Below, one piece after another: positions 33,919 to 40,785 of a DNA stretch of 64,000 bases. The stretch spans positions 62,001-126,000 of the forward strand of contig CAWANG010000007.1 of the NCBI GenBank assembly GCA_963783175.1, read 5' to 3'. The translations under genes and the position numbers were made by a program. Below the pieces are notes generated by a model. The model made no database searches, was not told the origin of the DNA, and was given only the letters and a program-made list of their open reading frames with translations. The DNA is from Roseiarcus sp963783175. GTDB lineage: Bacteria > Pseudomonadota > Alphaproteobacteria > Rhizobiales > Beijerinckiaceae. Position 1 is the stretch's first letter. Every line of letters begins with the position of its first letter.

Positions 33919-34905
33919 TTAGCGCGATTTCTGGCCGATGGGGAGCCGGGAGGAATCGCCCGCCGCCGGGTTAGGGTTATGGCGTCCGCCGATCAGGGCG
34001 CGAGGCAGGCGGCCGTCGATGAATGCAAGACCGACCGCGATGAGAGCGAACCCGAGGAACTGGCGCGTCAGCAGTCGCTCGTCGAGCAACAACGCTCCCA
34101 GCAGCACCGAGGTCGCTGGGACCAGGAGCGTCACGAGCAGCACGTTGGTCGCGCCGGCCCCGGCCAGGATACGGAAGTAGACGATGAAGGCGAGCGCAGT
34201 GGAAAACGCAGCGATCGCGACCACCGAAGCGACGGCCGGCCCGCTCGGCATGGGTAGGGTCCAAGGCTTGTCGATGACGAGCGCAAGGGGCGCGAGAAAC
34301 AAGGTCGCCGCTGTGGCCTGTCCGGCGGCGACGTCGATCGGCTTGAGGTCGAGAGAACGCATGCGGCGGGCGTAAATGGCGGACAGGGCGTAGCACAATG
34401 CCGCCGCGAGAACCGCGAGTTCCGCCCACCCCCGCATGGTCCCGCCGCCGAATAACAGGTCCGGCCCGATGAGCCAGGCGACGCCCGCCATTCCCGCCAG
34501 GGTTCCCAACAGTTTGAGCCTGCTGAGTTTTTCTTCCGCCGTGAGAACATGTGCCGCGAGGACGGTGAAGAGAGGCGTCGCGGCATTGAGGATCGAGGCG
34601 AGGCCGCTCGGCAGATGGGTCTGTCCCCAGGCGATCAGCGCGAAGGGCAGGGCGCTGTTCCCGAAACCCAGGATGGCGAGAGCCGCGATCGCCCTCATGC
34701 TCCTTGGCGGCGAAACACCGATCAGCGGCGCGCACGCCCAGAGCAAGGCCGCCGCCAGGCCGACCCGCAACGCGACAAGCGTCAGCGGCGGAATCTCCCT
34801 GACGGCCACGCCGACGAAGAAGAACGATCCGCCCCAGAGCAGCGAAAGCAGAGCCAGAAGTCCCCACTCGCGCGCCGTCATCGCGCGCTGGGCCGCAATG
34901 GTCAT
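33919..34905 (-). CDS. EamA/DMT family drug-metabolite exporter
   Basis: 328 residues from the ATG at 34905, which has GGAGG (in CTTTCGGAGGCC) at normal spacing; two upstream ATGs lack this. Ten membrane helices in two EamA repeats, e.g. LLALLSLLWGGSFFFVGVAVREIPPLTLVALRVGLAAALLWACAPL and, in the second half, VVAIAAFSTALAFIVYFRILAGAGATNVLLVTLLVPATSVLLGALLLDERLLTRQFLGFALIAVGLAFIDGRLP. Family members export amino acids, metabolites or drugs; the substrate cannot be told. Confidence 0.9.
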   Translation of the reverse strand: MTIAAQRAMTAREWGLLALLSLLWGGSFFFVGVAVREIPPLTLVALRVGLAAALLWACAPLIGVSPPRSMRAIAALAILGFGNSALPFALIAWGQTHLPSGLASILNAATPLFTVLAAHVLTAEEKLSRLKLLGTLAGMAGVAWLIGPDLLFGGGTMRGWAELAVLAAALCYALSAIYARRMRSLDLKPIDVAAGQATAATLFLAPLALVIDKPWTLPMPSGPAVASVVAIAAFSTALAFIVYFRILAGAGATNVLLVTLLVPATSVLLGALLLDERLLTRQFLGFALIAVGLAFIDGRLPRALIGGRHNPNPAAGDSSRLPIGQKSR

Positions 34906-35107
34906 CGCCGGCCTCCGAAAGTTGGCGTTTGAACACGCCTCTAGCATCGCGTGTTCGCCGCGACTGCCCAATTCCTGCGATCTAATTCGACGGCCGGCCT
35001 ATGCGGGGAAATCTCGGCAATCGCCTCGCTCTGGAGGGCTACAGACCTTTGGACGCACCCGATCCAGATGAATCCTATCGCGTCGGCCGGAATTCAGCTC
35101 GGATAGA

Positions 35108-36586
35108 TCACAACTCGTCTTCCAGTGCCGATAGGCCGGGAACCCCTCTCAGAGAAACACGTGTCCGGTCGAGGCCGACAATGCTATCCACCTTCTTGTT
35201 CACCAAGGCGCCGCTTGGATCCCGCCAAGTTATAGAGATTTTCTCAGTCGGACCTTGCTGCTCCACAATAAAAGCACAACGTCCACCAATTCTGCCATCG
35301 CCTATTTTGTTTCCCTGCCCATCAAATAAATCGTTTGCACCGTCATATAGGACATAGACAATATGACTTTGCGTCGAAACATCGGGAGGTCTGTTGATAT
35401 TTCTGGGGGAAACTTTCAACATCCAAAAATCAAGTGCGGCAAGATCTGCTGGCGTTGCCTTAGCAAATGCATCCGTATTATTGACAAAGGCCCTAAATAC
35501 CCTTCTTGATATGTCGTTGATCTCCTTTAAGTCAAAGTCCCAGCCACTTCCACCAGACGTGCTGAGTATCACGTTATATGTTTGATAATTACTGAAAACA
35601 TCGATCTGGTAGTAAAGATAGTAATTTTTCTCTCTAAAGGCGCTGGTAATCGCCAATACAAATGGCCAATAATTCTTATTTTTTATGTCAATGTTCTCAA
35701 GCGCGTCGAATATTTGCTCAAAACTAACAGTACTATCCCTGCCGCCTGAGAAATTTCCCAAAGTGGAGAGAGCCGTATTCACGATGCCTTTGACGTAGGT
35801 GTCATCAAATTTAAAATCATTTTGGAATTTCATATTTTCCACAAAAATAGCGTATTTCACTACCGGATCGTCCATCCCCGCCAGCTTTTCTACAAATCGA
35901 TTTGCTTGCGAATTATCGCTTTTAATAAGAGAATCTGCCACAGTGCGAAGTATATTTAGTTCACTCGGATACTTATCGTAAATTGACAGAATATCTGTTG
36001 CAAATTTCGCCGCATCTACGCTGCTGTACAAATCAATGAGCTGCGCCAGAGCCAAAACCGTTTGCTCCCGGGTGTCCGTATTGTCAACCTTAATCAGCTT
36101 TCGCGCTGAACGCGCGAGAACCTCGCGAGAACTGACGCTAGGAAGGGCCTTGGCAAATTCTAAAATTGACGTTTTTGTCTGTAAATTAACGTCCTCATCG
36201 AGCAAAGCGTTGCTCAGGAAGGTGACGGAGTCATCGTAATCAGAAAATGCGCGTGGCTTTGCCGGGTCGGCAATTCGAGCGCTGAGAGAAGCAATAACCC
36301 CGCCAACAGCAGATTGTTTGAGTAACGTGTCATACTTCTTCACAGGATTGTCTTTATCAAATCTCTTAATTATTTCAGCAGTTATGGTGCTGTCTATATT
36401 GTCGTAGGACTTCCAACCAAAGAAACCTGCCGTTACGATGGCAACACCAAGTCCAGCTATCGCAATACGTGAACCCCATCCGATATAGCTTAATATTAGA
36501 GATTTCTCAGTATCAAATCTCTTATCGATGTAGCTGGTCACTTCATCATATATTTCGTCCTTCAGTTTGTAGTAACTTATCGGCAT
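35108..36586 (-). CDS. AT-rich orphan membrane-anchored protein, unknown function
   Basis: 492 residues with the base composition of another genome: many 60-base lines are 35-47 percent G+C, against well over 60 percent around it, with codons rich in AAT, AAA, TTT and ATA. The ATG is preceded by GGAGAG at 7 bases. Layout: a short cytosolic helix (YYKLKDEIYDEVTSYIDKRF), one membrane helix at about residues 40-58 (IAIAGLGVAIVTAGFFGW), then a long soluble part of amphipathic helices (about 75-400) resembling HEAT/ARM-like repeats, and a C-terminal beta-rich segment (about 405-480; HIVYVLYDGANDLF, GGRCAFIVEQQGPTEKISITWRDPSG). No catalytic motif is visible. Probably acquired by horizontal transfer; a membrane-bound sensor, scaffold or defence protein is conceivable but not shown. 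Confidence 0.8.
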   Translation of the reverse strand: MPISYYKLKDEIYDEVTSYIDKRFDTEKSLILSYIGWGSRIAIAGLGVAIVTAGFFGWKSYDNIDSTITAEIIKRFDKDNPVKKYDTLLKQSAVGGVIASLSARIADPAKPRAFSDYDDSVTFLSNALLDEDVNLQTKTSILEFAKALPSVSSREVLARSARKLIKVDNTDTREQTVLALAQLIDLYSSVDAAKFATDILSIYDKYPSELNILRTVADSLIKSDNSQANRFVEKLAGMDDPVVKYAIFVENMKFQNDFKFDDTYVKGIVNTALSTLGNFSGGRDSTVSFEQIFDALENIDIKNKNYWPFVLAITSAFREKNYYLYYQIDVFSNYQTYNVILSTSGGSGWDFDLKEINDISRRVFRAFVNNTDAFAKATPADLAALDFWMLKVSPRNINRPPDVSTQSHIVYVLYDGANDLFDGQGNKIGDGRIGGRCAFIVEQQGPTEKISITWRDPSGALVNKKVDSIVGLDRTRVSLRGVPGLSALEDEL

Positions 36587-36819
36587 TTTTTCTCTCCGTT
36601 CAATTCCGGGCCGATTCGTTTAAACTTAATTTTCACGCCAGGGACGCGAAACAATTCTTCGCCTTGTCTAAAATGCGGATTCACGAAGAATATTGTACCT
36701 GATCGAACGTAGATAACGCAAGCCCCGCCTGACGTGCGAATTAAGCAGAAACGCCAAGCGAGAAATCGCCCGTTTTTGGGGCGCGTGGAACCTTTCTTGC
36801 GAATACTCGGGGTGGACAA
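36577..36819 (-). CDS. possible small gene upstream of the AT-rich membrane protein
   Basis: Open frame of 80 residues whose last 10 bases overlap the start of the 492-residue gene, so the two could be translationally coupled. The C-terminal half (GACVIYVRSGTIFFVNPHFRQGEELFRVPGVKIKFKRIG) has the alternating pattern of a small beta domain; the N-terminal part is basic and less convincing, and no good ribosome binding site is visible at the first ATG. It may be real, or only the leader of the downstream gene. Confidence 0.35.
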   Translation of the reverse strand: MSTPSIRKKGSTRPKNGRFLAWRFCLIRTSGGACVIYVRSGTIFFVNPHFRQGEELFRVPGVKIKFKRIGPELNGEKKCR

Positions 36820-36846
36820 TCAAACGCGGCTGAATGGAAAGGCGGA

Positions 36847-38370
36847 CTACGAATTCACGATCGGTGGGAATCGCGCCATCGCCTCGAGATCGTCGAGGTC
36901 CATGTTGTTGCGCATATATTGCCGCGAGGCGTCGCGGAGAGGCTGGAAATCCCAGGCGCGGCGCTCGCCCTTGTTGAGCGCGGCGTCGACAAGCCGGCGC
37001 CGGCGCTGGCTCGCCCGCACCTGCGCGTCCAATGCGGCGAGGTCCCAGCGCTTGGCGACTTCGGCGCGGAACGCGGCGACCTCGGCCGCGCTCTCCGCCT
37101 TGCCCGCCAGATTGGCGCGCTCGCCGGGATCATGGCCAAGGTCGTAGAGCTGGTCGGGATCGACCGGCGAGTGAATGAATTTGAACGCGCCGCGACGGAT
37201 CATCACCAGCGGCGCGATCGCGCCTTCGGCGAGATATTCGCCGATCGCCTCGTCATGTCCGGCGCCGCCGCCGAGGGAGGACGCGAGGCTGCGCCCGTCG
37301 AGGGCGATCCCGAGTGATTGCGGATCCCCGCCGGAGAAGTCGATGAGGGTCGGCATGAGATCGACCAGCGAGACGCTGGCGGCGACGCGGCGCGGCGCGA
37401 AGCGGCCCGGACTGGCGATGACGAGCGGGACGCAACTCGCGCCTTCGAAGAAGCTCATCTTGTACCAGAGGCCGCGTTCGCCCAGCATTTCGCCGTGATC
37501 GCTGGTCAGGATGACGATCGTATCCTCCGCCAGCCCGGCCGCCCGCAGCGCCGCCATCAGGCGGCCCATGAGGTCGTCGACATGGGCGATCGCGCCATAA
37601 TAGGCGTGGCGCGCGGCGCGCACTTCAGCTTCCGTCACCGGCTCAGCGTCCATGTTGCAGACATGGCGCAGGCGGCGGGAATGGGCGTCGAGCGCCTCGG
37701 GGGCGATCGCCGGCGCCGGCATGTCGATGTCGGAATCGCGATAGAGGTCCCAGTAGCGCTGCGGCACGGCGAATGGATCGTGCGGATGCGAGAAGGAGGC
37801 CGCAAGCAGGAAGGGCCGCTGATCCCTGGAGCGCGCAATGTCGAAGATCGCCCGTTCGGCCATGAAGGCCGCCTCGTCGTCGAAGTCGAGCTGGTTGGTG
37901 CGCACGCAGACGCCGGCCTCCCGGACCGAACTCATGTTGTGATACCAGCTCGGGCGATGCTCGGGATGATCCCAGTCGGGCGTCCAGCCGAAATCGGCGG
38001 GATAAATGTCGGTGGTCAGCCGCTCTTCGAACCCGTGCAATTGATCAGGCCCGCAGAAATGCATTTTTCCTGACAGAATGGTTTGATAACCGCGGAGCCT
38101 CAGGTAGTGCGCGAACGTCGGAACGCTGGCTCCGAACTCCGCCGCGTTGTCGTAGACGCGGGTGCGTGACGGCAGCGAGCCCGACATGAACGAAGCGCGC
38201 GACGGTGAACAAAGGGGACTATTGCAATAGGCGCTCTCGAACACCACGCCCTGCCGCGCCAGCGCTTGCATGTTCGGCGCGCGGGTCAAGGCATGACCAT
38301 AGATCGGCAAGAACGCCGGCGCCATCTGATCGGCCATGACGATAAGGATGTTGGGCGTTTTGACGGTCAT
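36847..38370 (-). CDS. betC: choline-sulfatase
   Basis: 507 residues. Type I sulfatase: NILIVMADQMAPAFLPIYG at the N-terminus gives the metal-binding Asp, CSPSRASFMSG holds Cys54, which is converted to formylglycine, and SGKMHFCGPDQLHGFEERLTTDIYPADFGWTPDW is the choline-sulfatase-specific region. HDP and TSDHGEMLGERGLWYKMSFFEG complete the site, and the C-terminal RQYMRNNMDLDDLEAMARFP is typical of BetC. It hydrolyses choline-O-sulfate to choline and sulfate, feeding glycine-betaine or sulfur supply. No betAB genes are near. GC content returns to normal here, marking the right border of the AT-rich stretch. Confidence 0.92.
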   Translation of the reverse strand: MTVKTPNILIVMADQMAPAFLPIYGHALTRAPNMQALARQGVVFESAYCNSPLCSPSRASFMSGSLPSRTRVYDNAAEFGASVPTFAHYLRLRGYQTILSGKMHFCGPDQLHGFEERLTTDIYPADFGWTPDWDHPEHRPSWYHNMSSVREAGVCVRTNQLDFDDEAAFMAERAIFDIARSRDQRPFLLAASFSHPHDPFAVPQRYWDLYRDSDIDMPAPAIAPEALDAHSRRLRHVCNMDAEPVTEAEVRAARHAYYGAIAHVDDLMGRLMAALRAAGLAEDTIVILTSDHGEMLGERGLWYKMSFFEGASCVPLVIASPGRFAPRRVAASVSLVDLMPTLIDFSGGDPQSLGIALDGRSLASSLGGGAGHDEAIGEYLAEGAIAPLVMIRRGAFKFIHSPVDPDQLYDLGHDPGERANLAGKAESAAEVAAFRAEVAKRWDLAALDAQVRASQRRRRLVDAALNKGERRAWDFQPLRDASRQYMRNNMDLDDLEAMARFPPIVNS

Positions 38371-38528
38371 TGGGCGCGAATCCTTGTTCGGCTCTGTCTA
38401 TCGCGCCGCCTGCGCGCGCGCCCATTCCTTTTAGGCTCGCCTGGCCAACCTGCCGTCATGCGGGCCAAGACGCTGGCCGGGCGATTGCCCGGCGCGCGCG
38501 TCCTCGCTAGAGGATGCGGCTTACCCCG

Positions 38529-39737
38529 ATGAGCAAGTTTCGAATGAACCTTGAGCGCGCCACCCGGTTGAGGCCAACCCGCGGCGCTCTCGGCAACCAC
38601 GTCTCGCAGTTACGAATTAGCGGGGCGAACGCCAGCCAGATCGTGCTCCTGCCTTATTCCGAAGGGCTCGGCTACTTCGTCGTGCCGACCGGAGGGCCGA
38701 CGCGCTCGATCGAAGGCGACGACTTCAGCGCCGAGCCGCTGAGCCTCCCGCTTTCGCTCTGGGTCCGGCTGCGGCTCTGGTTGATGTTCAAGAAGAAGAA
38801 ATACCTCAAATTCGCTGAATTTTCGCTATTTTGCTACGGGATCAAGCCGGAGCGAAAGCGCTTCACCACTTTCAATCAGCACATGTTCAACACCGGGGTC
38901 GCGCTTGACGGCCGGCTGGTCACGAGCCATCCCGAACTCCTCCAGGGTTGGGCGCCGATCGAACGCGCCACGCCTCCGGCGCCACTCGCTTCGACTCCGG
39001 CCGCGGCTGTGGTCGCGCATGTCTTTTACGAAGACACCTGGCCTGACATTGCCGGCGTCTTGAAGCGTCTGACCATTCCCTTCGACCTGATCGTAACCAC
39101 GGTGCCCGGACGCGATTGGCTGGTCGGCGCGGTCGCCCGCGATTTTCCGGACGCCGAGGTCATCGTGACCGAAAATCGCGGCCGTGACGTCCGTCCTTTC
39201 CTCGAGCTCCTGGAGGCGGGCCGGCTCGATCGCTACCGCTACGTCTGCAAGATCCACGGTAAGAAGTCGCACGACGGCGGTCGCATCTCATATCTCGGCG
39301 CGTTGTGGCGGCGACGGTCGCTGTTCGATCTTCTTGCCGGCCCGGGGATCGCCCAATCGATCGTTAACGCGTTCGAGGCTGACGCGAGCGTTGGGATCAT
39401 CGGCCCGCGCGCCTTTCGTCTTCCGAGCGAAAGCTCTCCGCTGGCGCCGTCCTGGGGCAAGACCCGGCCGAAAGTGCTGAAGCTGGCGGCGAGAATGGGC
39501 GTCGCCCCCGATGAGTTTCGTCTCGACTTCTACGGCGGGACCATGTTTTGGGTCCGCCCGGAGGCGCTGCGGCCGTTGCGCGACCTCAACCTGGCGTGCG
39601 CCTTTCCCGAGGAGCAAGGACTCCTGGACGGCGGCCTGGAGCACGCCGCCGAGCGCCTGTTCACGACCTCGGCGGTCGTCGCCGGCTTTAAGCTTGCCGA
39701 CAGCGACGGGTACGAAGTGACGCCCGGGGCGCGATGA
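38529..39737 (+). CDS. rhamnan synthesis protein F (RgpF)-like glycan transferase
   Basis: 402 residues from the ATG at 38529 (an ATG at 38514 is also open). The central part, AVVAHVFYEDTWPDIAGVLKRLTIPFDLIVTTV...EVIVTENRGRDVRPFLELLEAGRLDRYRYVCKIHGKKSHDGG, and the C-terminal FYGGTMFWVRPEALRPLRDLNLACAFPEEQGLLDGGLEHAAERLF are the RgpF family signature (rhamnose-glucose polysaccharide synthesis). The NRGRDVRPF and KIHGKKS motifs are strongly conserved in the family. It acts in assembly of a surface polysaccharide, probably as a transferase; the exact sugar is not known. Divergent from betC. Confidence 0.85.
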   Translation: MSKFRMNLERATRLRPTRGALGNHVSQLRISGANASQIVLLPYSEGLGYFVVPTGGPTRSIEGDDFSAEPLSLPLSLWVRLRLWLMFKKKKYLKFAEFSLFCYGIKPERKRFTTFNQHMFNTGVALDGRLVTSHPELLQGWAPIERATPPAPLASTPAAAVVAHVFYEDTWPDIAGVLKRLTIPFDLIVTTVPGRDWLVGAVARDFPDAEVIVTENRGRDVRPFLELLEAGRLDRYRYVCKIHGKKSHDGGRISYLGALWRRRSLFDLLAGPGIAQSIVNAFEADASVGIIGPRAFRLPSESSPLAPSWGKTRPKVLKLAARMGVAPDEFRLDFYGGTMFWVRPEALRPLRDLNLACAFPEEQGLLDGGLEHAAERLFTTSAVVAGFKLADSDGYEVTPGAR

Positions 39738-39773
39738 CGGATCCTGAGCGCTGGCCCACACGCACCTCCGCGA

Positions 39774-40337
39774 TCACCGGCGCCCTGCGTCTTCGCCCTC
39801 GCGCTTCGCCAGGAGCGCGAGGGCGCGACGGGCGGCTTCGAGGAAATCGGCCGCAGCGCCGATTGCGGCGGGCATGCCAGCGCTCGCCACTCGCAGGCCG
39901 GCGACGCCAGCCGCGGCCGCCGCCCCCATATCGGCGTCGCTGTCGCCGATGAGCACAGTCTGATCGGGCCCGAAGCCCAAATCACGCATCGCGCTTTTCA
40001 CCATTCCCGGCGCTGGCTTGCGGCAATCGCAGCCATCGTCGGGGCCATGTGGACAGACGTAGATCGCCTCCAGCCTCAGCCCCTCCGCCGCCAGCATGGA
40101 CTGGAGCCGGTCATGAATTTGTTCGAGCCGCACCGCGTCGAAATACCCGCGCGCGATCCCCGACTGATTGGTGATCAGGACCAGCGCAAATCCGGCGTCG
40201 CGCAGCAATCGCAGCCCCTCGATCGCGCCCGGCGCAAACTCAATTCCGTCCGGGTCCCGCAAGTAGACCTTGTCGACGATGATCGTCCCGTCGCGATCGA
40301 TGAGCGCAACCCGCTTCAGCCCGGTTGATTGGTCCAT
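39774..40337 (-). CDS. gmhB: D-glycero-D-manno-heptose 1,7-bisphosphate 7-phosphatase
   Basis: 187 residues from the ATG at 40337 (40373 is also open). HAD-type: motif I ALIDRDGTIIVD, LITNQSGIARGYF, the zinc-binding loop CPHGPDDGCDCRKPAPGM with its Cys/His ligands, and VLIGDSDADMGAAAAAGV. The DRDGT and CDCRKP signatures are those of the GmhB/HisB-N group, here GmhB, which dephosphorylates heptose bisphosphate on the way to ADP-heptose for lipopolysaccharide core. Its neighbours are other glycan genes but not gmhA, hldE or waaC. Confidence 0.9.
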   Translation of the reverse strand: MDQSTGLKRVALIDRDGTIIVDKVYLRDPDGIEFAPGAIEGLRLLRDAGFALVLITNQSGIARGYFDAVRLEQIHDRLQSMLAAEGLRLEAIYVCPHGPDDGCDCRKPAPGMVKSAMRDLGFGPDQTVLIGDSDADMGAAAAAGVAGLRVASAGMPAAIGAAADFLEAARRALALLAKREGEDAGRR

Positions 40338-40785
40338 AGGCCCACCCCGGAACTGGCGCGACGCGTTCATCAAGCGGCCTCGAAGAAACGGGCCGCCAAT
40401 TGCCTACGACGCCCGGCGGCGTGATAGTCACATTGAGATCACGAAACAAGACAAACTGGACAGGCAAATGATCCTGGTGGTAGGGGCCAGGAATTCCGGA
40501 CCGAGCAAAGCTGGTTGTTATCAAAATACCGTGTCCAATCCGCTGGCGCGCCAAGACCACGGACTGCGCGAATTCATTTCGGGCTCGTGGCGTCGCCCTA
40601 TCGGCCTCGGCCGCGAGGACACACGAATCCCGGGCCGACGGCCTCACCCACCGCCCTCGACGAGAGACGAGGCGGAATCTTGGAGCGAGGGGCGGCAGGA
40701 GGATCGAGGCGCAGCTCCTCGATCGCGGGCCGGCGCGATAAATTCGCGCTGAAGATCGAGCGCTGTTGGACTGCAATTTCACTGC
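40338..40785. other. 448-base intergenic region between divergent gmhB and the two-domain glycosyltransferase
   Basis: I find no supported gene; the frames here are Arg/Ser/Pro-rich shadow types. One perfect inverted repeat, GATCGAGG-7 nt-CCTCGATC (40702-40724), lies about 60-85 bases before the glycosyltransferase and could be an operator. The size and divergent flanks fit a regulatory region. Confidence 0.5.
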
